Assembly (NCBI GenBank): GCA_029204225.1
Contig: CM055102.1
Location: 32,298,607 to 32,362,606 of the forward strand
From: Diphasiastrum complanatum
Taxonomy: Eukaryota; Streptophyta; Lycopodiopsida; Lycopodiales; Lycopodiaceae
DNA length: 64,000 bases
Direction of reading: 5' to 3'
The notes beneath the pieces are model-generated. The model was not told where the DNA came from and made no database searches. It was given only the letters and a program-made list of their open reading frames with translations. The first letter of the stretch is position 1, and each line of letters begins with the position of its first letter. Below, piece after piece: positions 12,946 to 25,963 of the stretch. Made by a program: the position numbers and the translations under genes.

Positions 12946-13743
12946 CTAGTCTCCTAATCAAGGACTTGACACAAATGAAGGTTACTTCTATTGATTTGAT
13001 TGAACGTCTACCTTATCCCACTTCTTAGGGACCTGAAAAGATCAGTAATAGACTTCCTATAAAGATCTAAGAATGATCTCTAACAAAATCAAATCATAGA
13101 ATACTAGAAACAATGCACTTGCTTGATTGAAGTAGACAATACTAGTAGAATTGCCCCTCTTTCTATAAAGAACATTAAAGCTTCCAAATGATCTGATAAA
13201 GAGTGAATTTCAGCAACCTAATATACTTCCAAAATCACTTGTAAAAGATCTAAATGGAACTTAATGAGGATGCAACACAATCTACTATCCAATTACAAGC
13301 AAAAAATGATCAAAATTGATGAAAAATTGATCTAATTTGGTGCATAAGTCAAGCAATGGTTGGACTGAACCTAAATCACTTTAGGAGGTGCCTACTACAC
13401 CTTAGAACAGCCTTGAAGAGTCCCCAAAACTCTGATCTTCCCTCTCCTTGAATGCTAGAAAGCCTTCTCTATGAAATCACCTCCAAAACTCGCTTAGAAA
13501 TCAATGCTTGGAGCAAGCAAAACTTGCTATCTTGGTAATGTGAATTGAATTCAACTTTGCCTCTGGTTTTAGACACCTAAACACCTGCAAATGAAGTCAC
13601 ACAACACCAATCTCCAATGTATTTGACTCACTTTGAGTTCTAGAATCAATACTAGATGCTAAGATCCAATCTACACAAGATTTAGATCAAAAATTGTGAT
13701 AAAATTGAATGCAAACAAAGGATTTAGCTCATTTCAGCCTTTA
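12946..13743 (-). other. Copia C 5' untranslated leader
   Basis: About 800 bp between the primer-binding site and the gag ATG, with no ORF of note. This is the expected place for RNA packaging and dimerisation signals, none of which can be read directly. Confidence 0.7.
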
Positions 13744-13756
13744 GGCTCTGATACCA
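13744..13756 (-). other. Copia C primer-binding site
   Basis: TGGTATCAGAGCC on the minus strand, adjacent to the 5' LTR, is the standard copia site complementary to the 3' end of initiator tRNA-Met. Confidence 0.95.
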
Positions 13757-14438
13757 TGTAAAAATTACAGCAAATAAGGATCCTAAAACACTTGAAATGA
13801 TGAGGGAAACAATAGATTATGATTTCATAAGATTAGCACAAGTTGAACCATCAAAATCCATCAAAAATCTATGCTTGAACCTCACTAAATGGCCCAAATC
13901 CTTGAAGAAGGCTTCACACGTGTGAAAGTACGGCCTCCCACAGTCTGAGTACTGTACACCAGACCTACATTCAATCCTATAATCATTAGTAATCACAAGT
14001 ACTCAAACAATTATGAACATAGAGAGCAATTGCACCATTATGAGAGAAAAATCATGAAATTGCTTGATTGATTTTGGTGAGATATCATCACCTATACATA
14101 CATGATCCATCACGGTTTTGGGCAGGTATGAGTAGCCCTAAACCTATCCCTAATTCTAATTTTGGTGGATCTTTCATCCCTACCAAGTTAGGGTTGGAGT
14201 CTTGGAGATCCCTCAACAATGCAAAAATTACCAAAAATAGCTCCTATTTTTTCTCCCTTGTATCTAAGCATAATTTGGACTCATTCCAAAGGTTCTAACA
14301 CTTAGGTCTACTTGAGAACATCCTTATGAATGGAATCCTATGCTATTTGGCACGTGTGACAAGCCACATCATGACCATTTAACTATTTACAAGTCATATG
14401 ACCAAAACTAGTCAAGCTAGAATTGTGAATTTTTAACA
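13757..14438 (-). repeat. Copia C 5' LTR (promoter copy)
   Basis: 682 bp, matching 8281-8962 except for C at 14097. That base falls in the minus-strand TATA-like block, giving TATGTATAGG here. Confidence 0.97.
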
Positions 14439-16440
14439 CCATATCAGTCATTTTGTACTCCTGGGCCAGCATGCATTTCGTATCCTTCATTAGATTCAGA
14501 TTGTTACTGCATAATAGTGTATCATTTACATAGAGAGTGATGATGATGAAGAAATCTGATACAGACTTGAAGTAAACATTCAAGTCTACAGAGTTTGTAA
14601 ACCATTCTTGATAAAAAAAAATGCGTTGATTTTCTGGAACCAGCCTCTGGGTGACTGTTTAAGTCCATAGAAAGCCTTGTGGATTTTGCATACAAGGTGT
14701 TGGTGTTTATCCTTTAGTGTGTATCTCTTTGAATGCGACATATAAATTTTCTTTTCGATGGTCCCATTGAGGAAAGTGGTTTGGACATCCATTTGGTGGA
14801 CTTCAAGATCTCCTGTGACTGCAAAGGAGTCGAGTAGTCGGATCGAAGCATGCTTGACAACTGGGTTGAAGGTTTTGCAATAATCTAGATCTCGAATCTG
14901 GGAATAGCCTTTGGTGCCTAGCCTGGCCTTGTAGCAATTTAGCCTTCCTTCAACATCATACTTCGTCTTAAATATCCATTTGCATGGAATCGAATTTTGG
15001 TCCTTTGGCAGCTCCGTTACTATTCACGTCTGATTTTTTTTATCAGAGAATTGAATTCGGTGTCCATTGTTGCTTTCCATTGGTCAGCATCAGGAGTAGA
15101 CATTGCCTTTGAAACAATGGTTGGTTCTTGCACAAAGTAGCAGGCTGCGTCATCCATAAATCAGGATGGAGGCTGTCTGGATTGGTTCAATCTTCTGGGT
15201 TGAACTTTGACCCTCTAATGTGATTTGACCTGTTGAGGTTCTGACTCATTGTTGGAGTCAGTATCGCTATTCTGCAGTTGGATCCCTGCATCACAATTTG
15301 GTTGTTTGATCCTTGGGTCGGATTTTTCTGCAGCTTTTCCCTTGTGGTCGATAAACTGGTTTTTCACAAAAATGACATCTCTATTCATGAAAGCTTTTTG
15401 GTTATCTAGATTGTAGAGCTTGTATGCCTTGTGGTCTGGGAAATAGTTGATAAAAATTGTTTTTCTGCTTTTGTCGTCCAGCTTGTTTCTTAAATCTTTA
15501 GGGATCTAAACGTAAGCTATGCATCCAAACACTCGAATATTATTGAGTGATGGTTTCGATCCTGTCCACACTCATAAGGTATCTTGCCATTCAAGGGCCT
15601 TTGTAATGGATCGATTTTGAAGATAGGCTGCTATGGTAATAGTTTCTACCCGAAATTTTTTTGGAAGAGAGACATGGACTACCATGCGCTTGACAATTTG
15701 ATCTTCCTCTGGGTCTGATTCTCAGCAGACGCCTTGATCTACTTGAAGAACTTAAATGCCTCTGATCTGTTCTTCAGAAAATAAGTAGCAATCCTTCGAG
15801 AGAAGTCATCCATGAAGGCGAGAAAATAGAGAGCTCTCCAGTCGACACAAATGTCGCTATGTACAAGATCTATCAGACCTTTAGAAGTATGAATTGAATT
15901 GGAAATAAATGGACTTCAAGCATGCTTGCTGATAATACAACTTTCACATGGAGAAGTTGGTTTGCTGACAGAAGGTAGATCTTGTACTAGATTCTGAGTC
16001 GACATTTGTTGAATACTATTGAAGTTTAGATGGCCTAATCTAAAATGCCAAAGCATATCAGTTGATTCAGAAGCGGATGTGTGAAGAGCTTGACTGTTAG
16101 AATAACAATGGTTGAGTTTGTAAGGATAACTACTTCTTCTTTTGAAAGCTAGAACTTTTTGGGATTTGTCGGTGCCGCCGTCTATATCAAATTCGACCCT
16201 CCGACCTGTTCAATGATTCTACTAACCGAGGGCAAATTTTTGGTCAGATTTGAAACATGGAGAACGTTGGACAACAACTTGACTTCACCTCTCTAAAATT
16301 CCACCCGACTGTTCTTTTACCTTTGTTTGAATGAGATGAGTTGTCTCCAAGTTGCACAACTCAAGTGCAGGTGAATGACTTGTAGTCCTTGAATGAGTTG
16401 CAATGGTGAGTCATATGTTGAGTTGCTCCAGTCTCATGAT
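14439..16440 (-). pseudogene. Copia B pol, protease to RT (upstream half)
   Basis: Continuing copia B beyond the C insertion, minus-strand frames give RT (MDVQTTFLNGTIEKKIYM and FYGLKQSPRGW at 14586-14792), the integrase-RT linker (HKAYKLYNLDNQKAF near 15400), integrase (LAFMDDFSRR near 15800), the pre-integrase block LLWHFRLGHLN (near 16030), and a protease remnant reading ETGATQHMT near 16400-16437, where the usual DSG is lost. Frames change repeatedly and stops are frequent, so it is long dead. No 5' LTR or primer-binding site was found on its right, so the 5' end is missing or rearranged. Confidence 0.8.
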
Positions 16441-16576
16441 GATTGGACCTCATGAATTTTACCTCACAATATAATTGGGCCTCATGATGTGCACCTCTTA
16501 CCATGATTAGGCCACATGATTTTCACCTCTTAATGTGATTGGCCTCATGATCTACACCTCTTAATATGATTGGGCC
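16438..16576. repeat. Minisatellite, about 4.3 copies of 31-33 bp
   Basis: Units at 16438-16470, 16471-16502, 16503-16534 and 16535-16565, plus a partial to 16576, share the core ATGATTGGGCCTCATGAT followed by CACCTCTTA. Units differ by substitutions, so the array is not recent. It adjoins the copia B protease remnant. Confidence 0.85.
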
Positions 16577-17779
16577 TTTTTAGCCATTGAGATGTGGATT
16601 TGGATGCATACTAGCAAAATCGAATCCTTACATTTTGTGACAAGTGTCACCATCTCACTAGAATTCGAGTTGAAAGCCTTTTGACTTTTCAAAATCAACA
16701 TGAAGCTTCTGAGCATCCGGTGTTTCTTCCTCTGTTGTGGCTACCATTTGATCCAGTGCAGCTTGATCTAGTGTAGCTACCATTTGATCCAATGCAGCTT
16801 GAATGGCCAATGGCCTACATAGACTTGGATGTAGTTGGGGAAGAATATGGGGATCCGGTCTGTTGAGATGTGGATGGCGAGGTGGTGGTTTGGGAAGATG
16901 TCGTGGGGCTGGAGGAACGGCTGGGACTGGATGATGCGATGGTGCTCCTTGTGATTCGAACTCGTTGGTGTTGGACTTTTAGTTTCTTTCCTAAGTTCTA
17001 TTATGGCGGTCTCCCATCTAATAGAGTTAGAAATGACCCTAAAGGTCATTGTGTAGGGTGAGTACGGGTAAGTTCCACTCAAATCATGGTTCTATTGGTT
17101 GATTAATAAGATGGTCTCCCTACTACAAGATTATCTTAATTAGAAGAGAGTGTACTTTAATTCTAGGATCACTATGGATGCCCCCAGGGAACACAAGATA
17201 GCATAAAAAGATAACACAAAAGAGTGGTCTATTATAACAATAGCTTATACAAGTGTTGTGGAAGGCCCACCTCCACTCCCATATATGCCAAGAGTGGTGG
17301 GCCTATGTTCTAATGTGCTTATGGGACTAAACATAAGCTTATTGCTAATTAAGTTGTAAAATGCCTTCTCTAATCAAATGAAGTGCACTTAACTTAATGA
17401 ACTTAAGATTTAAATCTTAAACTTCTAAGTTGAACTATTACAAATCTTTGTTTGTAATAGTTAAACTTTAATAATAAAAAGGTCTAAATATAAGGTTTTT
17501 CTAAGCCTTAATATGCTCTATCAATAGAGTTTACTTGTGGGCTTACAAAACACATGCCACGATAAATTCTTAAACTTGAAGGACCTTGGGCTAACATAAG
17601 AGCTAACATTATCTCCCTCTTTCTTGCCTTTCTTGTTGTGTAAGCATCTCCAAGGTTTCTAGGATCCAGCCCTACTCCCCGTACTACATATGACTTAGGA
17701 GGAGGTGGATGAGACTGCAACATTCACACTTTCTTCTCAATGAAAGATATAGATCAGTGGAAATATGGGTGAATGAGAG
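16577..17779. other. Decayed retroelement DNA, no intact gene
   Basis: A 36-bp tandem duplication (about 16741-16811) encodes a twice-repeated ALDQMVAT segment on the minus strand, in frame with an EEETPDAQKLHVDFEKSK tail, so it may be the gag end of copia B. The minus-strand ORF 16777-17082 includes IELRKETKSP and is perhaps an old gypsy gag N-terminus. Nothing is recognisable from 17100 to 17779. Confidence 0.4.
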
Positions 17780-18830
17780 TTAATTTGATTCACCAATCTG
17801 AATAAGAGCGTCTGCAACTTGGTTAGAGCTGCTCTTGATATATCGGATCTCATGAACCAATTTCTTCACAAGCTCAGTCCAACAAGCTTTACGACCTTCC
17901 AAATCGTGTTGATTGTAAAAGTACTTTAGAGGCTGGTGATCTGTATACACTATAAACTGACTACCATAAAGGTAATGGCTCCAGGTTTTAAATGCATGTA
18001 TAACAACAAATAACTTTTTCTCCTGAGTTGTGTAATGCAAATGAGGTCTACTAAATTTCTTGCTTTCAAACACTATCGGCCTATCATTTTTGTAAAGAAC
18101 CGCTCCTATCGTCGAATCATTTGCGTTAGTTCATACAACGGAAGGTAAATATAGATTTGCGATTTGTAAAACAAGAGCTGAAGCAACCATATGTTTGAGT
18201 TTCTCAAAACATTGATTCAGTTCTTCATTCCACTCGATAGGCAGACTAGGTTGACCTCTCTTCTTTTTCTTATTAACTCTACCTTTAGTCATATTATTTA
18301 GAGGCACTTCTACCTTTGCATAATCCTCATTTGACTTACAAAAGAAAATAGTAAAACCGAAAACATATTTAACTTCTCTAACCGTCTTCGGTATCGCCAC
18401 TCAAGCACTATTTTCAATCCATCAGGGGTGATATTATGACTGAGGTACACTGACTCATGCTTAAAGAACTCACATTTAGATTCTTTAGCATATAATTTAT
18501 CTCTTCTGAGATACTTAAGATGATTCAAATGCTCCTTAAGAGTTCTACTGTAGATGAGAATATTGTCTAAATGTACAACTACAAATTGATCCAAATATGG
18601 ACAAAAAATATCATTCATCGATTGTTGAAATGTCGCAGGTGCATTTGTCAACCCAAAATGAAACACAAGGAGTTCATAATGACCAAATCTCGTCCAAAAA
18701 CTCATCTTTTGCACATCATTCGGATGAATCCTAATCTGATGATACCCAATTTTGAGATCTACTTTTGTGAAATATTTAGCTCCACCTAATCGATCCAATA
18801 GATCATCCATTCAAGGTAATGGATATTTAT
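17780..18830 (-). pseudogene. Gypsy E RT and RNase H
   Basis: Minus-strand stretches give RT (18310-18810: LLDRLGGAKYFTKVDLK, YHQIRI, HFGLTNAPATFQ) and RNase H (17780-18073: HYTTQEKKLFVVIHAFKTW, YTDHQPLKYF, NQVADALI), with linker 18131-18400. The style is a plant chromovirus-like Ty3/gypsy. The catalytic pair, normally YLDD, reads HLDN, so polymerase activity is lost. Frameshifts separate the parts. Integrase, which should follow on the left, is absent. Confidence 0.85.
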
Positions 18831-20090
18831 TCTTTATAGTTATTTTATTCAACCCCTTGTAATTCACACACATCTTGAAGCCTCCATCTTTCTTCGATTT
18901 CAAAAGAACAGGAGCACCCCATGGTGACTTACTAGACCGAATGTGACCCATTATAATTTTCAATTTGATTAGTAGTCTCTATCTCTTCTTTCTGAGAAAA
19001 CCGATATGGATGTCTAGATATAGGGTGATTATCCGGAATTAACTCAAACATGTGGTCTACTGACCTAGCCAATGGTATTCCATGAGGTAATTCAACTGAA
19101 AAAACATCTTTGAATTCATCTAAGATCTTATTCTTCTCTATTTGCTCCCAATCGAAGTCCACTAAGCTAAGAATTTTTGACAATTCACAACTACTTTGAT
19201 GCATTTTAGAGAAATCCAAATGGGTGGCAAACAAAGAAAGCTTCATACTATGAATCAAAAAAATTTATTACATTAGCAAATGAAATCATTCTAGATAAAT
19301 GTACATATATGTCTCCAAACAGAGTAACTACTTCATTACCCTCCTAAAGTGAGAGCACATGCTTCTCAAAATCTATGTCAGGAGATTTATTAAATAACCT
19401 TCATACCCTAGATTATGTTTGTACGTGCTAAATCTAAAACATGAAAATCAATTAACTCTTTATAATCTTGAACCCAAATTGGGAGCTTCGAAACTTTGAC
19501 ATCCCAAGTCTCCAACTCTGCACCTGAAGCTAGACATACCTTATATCTATGATCACTGACTTTCGGTTTCAAGCTGAGTTTCTGACCAGAGCTAATAAAA
19601 TTATGAGTTGAACCACTATCCACCAATATACTAACTTCATATCCTTTTATTGTGCCTTTCAAACAAAATAATTCATTAGAAAAGAATGAAGCAATATTGA
19701 ATGACATTCACACTCACCATTAATCTTATCAATACTCAATTTTGGATTTATTTTATCTGCATCTCAATTACTTGAGCTATGAGTTTTTTTCGCTCCAAGT
19801 AGAACTTCATAACATGTCTAGGCTTATTGCAAACAAAACAAACATTTGCCTTCCTAGTCTTCTTTTAGGACATCTACTTCTTTTGCTTAAATTTTGATGC
19901 ATTTGATCCAGTTCGTCAAAATATTTGATTGGTTTCTTGTCACAAACTCGTTCTTTTTTTTTTTTCTAGTTGGATCCAGATGGATTAGCCTGAAACTGCT
20001 TCTTGGATGCCACAACCGTGGAATTATAAGCGTTTGCGACTCATACGACATCCTTGAAAGTCTAAAGCATGTTTTGCTTACATTCATTCT
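18831..20090 (-). pseudogene. Gypsy E gag end, protease and RT N-terminus
   Basis: 19408-19707 holds the protease with an intact DSGSTHNFIS loop. 18932-19258 holds the protease-RT linker with FKDVFSVELPHGIPLARSVDHMFELIP and PISRHPYRFS, typical of RT onset. Between 19740 and 20090, decayed gag includes a CXXC knuckle remnant (CFVCNKPRH) and FKDVV-like residues. A poly-T run near 19955 breaks the frame. No LTR, primer-binding site or target duplication was found for E. Confidence 0.75.
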
Positions 20091-20430
20091 GTTAATCAAC
20101 TGACTAGTTGGTTTGATCTTATAAAATTTTAGATCCAGGAGTAATCTTTTAAACCACATGATTTTCTTCATTGTAGAGGTAGTTGTGACATATTCGGATT
20201 TGATGGAGGACAAAGAGATGCATTTTTGTTTTCGATCCTTCTATGAATTGGGTCCTCCTACTAAGAAGCATAGATAGCCAAAGGTGGATTTTCGAGTGTC
20301 CACTTCTCCAGCCCAGTTTGAATCAGAATAGACATTCATAATTAGTGTGCCCTCTATGTTTCCATCATAGCACAATACATATCCTCTGTGGCTTGAATGT
20401 ATCTTAATGCTCTTTGGAGAGGTTTCTAGT
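20091..20430 (-). pseudogene. Copia F RNase H fragment
   Basis: The minus strand encodes YSDSNWAGEVDTRKSTFGYL (in the ORF 20241-20474) and, past a break, SIKSEYVTTTSTMKKIMWFKRLL, the copia RNase H core. It is cut on the left by gypsy E and on the right by the D1 LTR. Only RNase H survives. Confidence 0.75.
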
Positions 20431-21049
<619 letters not shown>

Positions 21050-23202
21050 CTCCCTCTTCAACTAGTTATAGCATGGACTTTGATAACACTCCAAGTGATG
21101 TCCTATGCTTCATAAACAAGTATTTTCCCAATGCTTTGGTGAAGATATCAGCTACACATTCCCTTGAAGAAACATGTTGAAGCTCCACCTCCGTTAACAT
21201 GACTTGCTCCCTCACAAAGTGATTTGCCACCTCAATGTGCTTGCTCCTAGCATGAAAGATAGGATTAGTTGCCAACCTGGGGGGATTGTCACAAAAGACT
21301 ATTGGGCTCTCTTAAAAATTCAGCAAGTGAAAATCCTTGATCATTCTCTTGATCCATACCATCTCCTTTTGTGCAATGTGTAAGTGCTTTGTACTCGGCC
21401 TCACTAGATGACAATGAGATGGTGGCTTGTTTCTTTGACATCCATGATATAGCTCCATCACCTATAAAAATAAAATAAGAACTTAAGGATTTATAGTCTA
21501 TTTTATCTCCAACATAGTCCAGATGATGATCCCTCATACAATATGCCAAAATCTTGAGTTCCCATGATATACCTCAAAACTCGTTTTCCAAGCTTCCAAT
21601 GCTCCTCACTAGGATCTTGCATGAATTGACTCAATCTTCCAACACAATAGCTTAGATCTGGTCTAGTAATGGTTAGATAGATAAGTGAACCAAATAGCTT
21701 CCTATAGAGAGTAATGTCCTTGAAGGATCTTTCATTAGTTCTTATAGTTAGCTAGTACATGAGACTCCATTGGTGTATCACAAGCTTTTGTATCTACCAT
21801 ATGAAATCTTTCTAGAATATAATTAGCATACTTCTCTTGACAAATGAAAGTAGATTGAGAAGATCTAATAACTTCTATTCCTCAAATGTAATGCAAGTGA
21901 CCAAGATCATGCACCTCAAATTCCTTCTTAAGAGCACTCTTGATATCCTCCACATCTTGATTGTTTTCACCACTCAAGATGATATCGTCCACATAGATTA
22001 GCAAGATGGTAACATCATTTCCAGCAAACCTATAATAAGCTGAATGATCATACTCACTCATAACAAAGCCTTGAGAGAGTAAAAACATGTTAAGATTAGC
22101 ATACCAACTCCTTGGTACTTGCTTAAGGCCATACAAACTCTTTTGTAGTAGACACACATGATTTGGCTTTGTAGGTAAAATGTAGCTCTCGGGTTGCTCC
22201 ATGTACACTTCCTCCTCAAAATCACCATTCAAAAAAGCATTTGTAATGTCCAATTTCTATAAATGCCATCCATAAGGAGTAGCAAGTGAGATGATGACTT
22301 AAATACTTATCATCTTTGCCACAGGTGCAAAGATTTCATCATAGTCAATCCCATGTTCTTGAGCATATCCTTTTGCCACTAACCCTGTCTTGTACTTGTT
22401 GATAGATCCATCTTGGTTTGTCTTCACTTTGAAGATCCATTTGTATCCAATAGCTTTCTTGTCCTTAGGTAACTTCACCAATCTCCATGTTCCATTCTTC
22501 ATAAGAGCTTGATACTCAAGATCCATTGCTTGGATCCACTCCTCTTTGTTCCTTGCTTCATCTACACATGTAGGTTCATCAAAAGAGGTTAGGAAAGCAA
22601 CATAATTACCAAAAACTACTTTCCTACTCTTTTCATCATAAGTGAGCCTTGAAGGCATTTGTCTTTCCCTTGATGTTCTCCTTGGCTTTTTACTTGATGA
22701 TGGTCCTTCATTATTACCATCCAAAGTAGGATCATTTACATCAACATCAAGAATGTTAGATCCATCCACATCACCATCAATAATGCTTGAAGATACTTTT
22801 GGAATGTTCCCCTCATAAAAAATGACATCTCTACCAACAATCACTTTGTTAGTAGAAGGAATGTAAACCTTGTAGGCTTTACTCACCTCACTATATCCAA
22901 CAAAAATACCTTTCCTTGAAGATGGATGTTCATTGGTCGCATCATCAAGAGTAATGTTGACATAACATGTGCATCCAAAAGTTCTAAGAAATTTGACACT
23001 CGACCTCCTCTTAAATATCATCTCAAAAGGTGTCCTTCCATCCAAAATAACACTCGGCCACCTATTGCACAAGAAATTAGCACATAACAAAGCTTGATCC
23101 CAAAATGGCTTATCAAGTTTAGCATTTGACCTCATGGCTTTGACACTTTTACATAAAGCTCTATTCTTCCAGCCACTCCATTTTGTTGTGGGGTCCTTGG
23201 TG
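21050..23202 (-). pseudogene. Copia D1 pol: RNase H, RT, integrase C-terminus
   Basis: Minus-strand stretches match D2 domain by domain: RNase H (21066-21275 with SKHIE and ECVADIFTKALGK; 21289-21549 with SLSSSEAEYKAL), RT (21882-22253 with MDITNAFLNGDFEEEVYMEQP and LLIYVDDIILSG), and the integrase C-terminus to RT onset (22299-23228 with GYKWIFKVKTNQDGSINKYK). Stops and frameshifts separate the parts, though the YVDD pair survives. The frame is cut at 23202 by H and resumes at 25583. Confidence 0.9.
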
Positions 23203-23625
23203 TGTTGGATTATTCTCCTTCTTACCAATCGTCTAATCGATTTTGATCTTCATCCATTGTTTATCCAGTTTTGTAGATTTTCTCGTGTCTTTACTCAGTC
23301 TGCAGATTTACAAGTGTTTTTACATAGTTTGTAGAAATACACGTCCGATGGCTGGACTGATGTCAGGAGGAGGCCGATCCTCAACATCTTGGTGTCCATG
23401 AGAACGACTTCTATCAAAGAGATGATCAGGATTTATTGAAGTTATCTCTTCATCAGCTCCAGACGTAACTTAAGAATTTGATACTATGAAAAGTATCTAA
23501 AAATATCGCTCTAATACCATGTTTGAAGAGGGAATGACGATTTGATCATCTGAAGCCTATGGACGAACCATCGAGCGCAACAGAGTTGACAACAGTGTCG
23601 TCTTTTTTGCCTGTCAAGAATCCCG

Positions 23626-24309
23626 TTGCTTTCAATCTTGCCCTCTACATATGAGAACTGGGTGATGATCATATCGACACACACAGATTTAACTCTTACT
23701 AGAGTTATCACTATGTTGCTGCAAGAAGACAATAGAAGAAGTCAAGACACTCCGTCTACTTCCTCCTCTCAGAATTTAAATGTCAAAAAAGGCTCTAAGC
23801 GACATAAGCAGAAAAGCTCCAAGAAGGCTGCAACGAATTAGAAACAGACTCAAAGTCAAGCACAATCATCAGATCCACAATTGAAGAAGAAGATGTTTTA
23901 CAAGTATTGCAAGCACAATATTCATGAGATCAAGGATTGCCAAATTCTCCAAGCGAAGAACGCAGCCAAGCAACCTGATCAACAAGCAAACACAGTTTCA
24001 TCATCTCCCAGCCAAGCCTTGAAAACCTCTGTTCTAGTCAATAAAGCATTACTTGCATCCGTTTTGAACATGTCCAAAAAATCCATGGTTCTTGATCTCA
24101 ACTATCCTTCTGGTAATGTTGATCTCCTCGTCAGTCATAGCTGCATTTTTGGAAAGCAGACTAGGATTTCTTTTAGATCAAACCATATGCATGCAGCAAA
24201 AGATCTGTTAGATGTTGTTCATACAGATATATGTGGACCTATGCAAAATCCTTCATTGCTAGATGCAAAGTATTTCATTACCTTTATTGACGAATTCTCC
24301 AAAAAATAG
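23626..24309 (+). pseudogene. Element H gag and integrase N-terminus, internally deleted
   Basis: The plus-strand reading has a decayed gag knuckle (FYKYCKHNIHEIKDC), then SQALKTSVLVNKALL, jumping to VDLLVSHSCIFGKQ and LLDVVHTDICGPMQNPSLLDAKYFITFIDEFS, the integrase onset. Compared with copia G (27890-28760), the protease and pre-integrase block have been lost in frame. One stop (23839-23841) splits it. RT and RNase H are absent. Confidence 0.8.
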
Positions 24310-24714
24310 TTGTTTAATGAATAGTGTCGTCTTTTTCGCCTGTCAAGAATCCTGTTGAAAAATGTAGTGTCGTCTTTTTCACATTTTTCACCTGACAGAA
24401 ATCTTGTGTAAAATCATAGTGTCGCATTTTTTGCTTTTCCCAAAGAGCCTCAAATGTTAAGGAAATGACTCTGGCAAAGCATAGGGCAACCCTAAATGAG
24501 ATTTAAGAGCATTGTCGTCTTTTTCGCTTTTTCGCGAAAAATCCGACAGTAGTGTCATTGTGGCTGTTTGATTTCATTTATGCAGAGCTAAAGTTTTGGT
24601 TCATTTATGAGATGGAACGTTTTTGGCCAATTTTACTGCTTATCAGTAATCAATGATGGATGCCAGCGGATCACCAACCAACTGGTGATTGCAATTGATG
24701 ACCTAATTTCTTAG

Positions 24715-24723
24715 TATAAATAG
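24715..24723 (+). promoter_or_regulatory. TATA box of element H LTR
   Basis: TATAAATAG, about 58 bp before the CT tract, in a plus-strand LTR-like region. Spacing suggests transcription starts just ahead of the tract. Confidence 0.55.
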
Positions 24724-24778
24724 CCGTTCATAATCAAAATTACCAAATCAGAAGTTATCAGCAAGCATTTGAATAGTT

Positions 24779-24908
<130 letters not shown>

Positions 24909-25582
24909 CATGCAAGCTTGAACACTCTTGAGCATTCTAGCTCACTTTTTAGAGTTGTTTTAGAGATTACTATTGCGCCATTGCTTATCAGCATTGGGCA
25001 TTAATTCAAATTTTCATCCAAGTCTCCAACTCGGCTCCTGAAGCTAGATAAACTTGATATCAATGAGTGTTTGCTTCAGTTGTTAAGTCAAGTTTCTATA
25101 GAAGACAAGAATTAATAAATCATGAGTAGAACCACTGTCCAATAGAATACTAACTTCTTGATATGTAATTGTGCCGCTCAGAGATAGCATAGAGTACGTG
25201 GCTTCGATCCGCAACTTATTGTACTCATTTATTTCTGTTTTGTTTTGAATCAATAGTATCCTTTATTGCGTTCAGTTTCGTCTTTGAATGTATGCGTTTT
25301 TTTAAGTTCTTTGCGACTAATTATTTGCTTGATAAATCAATGCTTAATTGTTTGGCTACGTAATCACTGTAGTACTGATGATTTTAAAGTTAGTTATTAT
25401 AAGATCAAACGTGATTTTTATCACTATTGTTTTATTTGAAATTGATAGGCATAGTCATGCATTGTGAAAGAGGAAGATAGTTTATTCCGCCATGCACGAA
25501 AAGTTTTCTTTCTAGACACTCGAATTATTTTCATTCATTTCTTTTCAAGCTAGACCTATCTTCACAACACCACTTTCCGACA

Positions 25583-25823
25583 TGGTGTTGTATACTCCCT
25601 CTTGATCCCATGCTCATCACAAAAGGCCTTGAACTTGGTAGATATGTTCTCTCCACCATTGTCACTCTTAAGCACTTGATCCTTGTGGAAAATTGGTTCT
25701 CCCTTGCATTCTTGAACTTAACAAAGATATCATACACTTCATCTTTACTCTTTAGTAGATAGATCCAACAAAATATACTAAAATCATCAATGAAAGTTAC
25801 ATACATCTTAGCTCCATTATTGC
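25583..25823 (-). pseudogene. Copia D1 integrase core fragment
   Basis: Resumes D1 after H. The minus strand reads MYVTFIDDFSIFCWIYLLKSKDEVYDIFVKFKN, then an SSR-like segment, closely matching D2 33574-33815. The homology stops abruptly at about 25823, where an unrelated ORF region begins. Confidence 0.85.
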
Positions 25824-25963
25824 TTCACTATCTCTTATATCAAGATTACATATCTGATGGAAAAAACTACATGAAAAAAAAAATGGAATCATAATGAATG
25901 GGTTCATCCATGCATAAACCTTTGTTATCTTTGTAAAATGGCAACAACCATGTGTCAAAACAA

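Larger units (their letters stand above)
8281..14438 (-). mobile_element. Copia C, complete young LTR retrotransposon
   Basis: The element is 6158 bp. Its two 682-bp LTRs (8281-8962 and 13757-14438) begin TG and end CA. It is flanked by the 5-bp target duplication CCATA at 8276-8280 and 14439-14443, and sits inside copia B. It has a primer-binding site complementary to initiator tRNA-Met and a polypurine tract in the expected places. The domain order protease, integrase, RT, RNase H defines Ty1/copia. By eye the LTRs differ at one base (8621 versus 14097), so insertion is recent. Only the premature stop at 9241-9243 visibly disables it. Confidence 0.98.

Noticed and set aside
23512-23523. Minus-strand copia primer-binding site (TGGTATTAGAGC)
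   Set aside because: One mismatch to the usual site, inside element H, with no LTR edge or minus-strand pol that fits; a relic at most.
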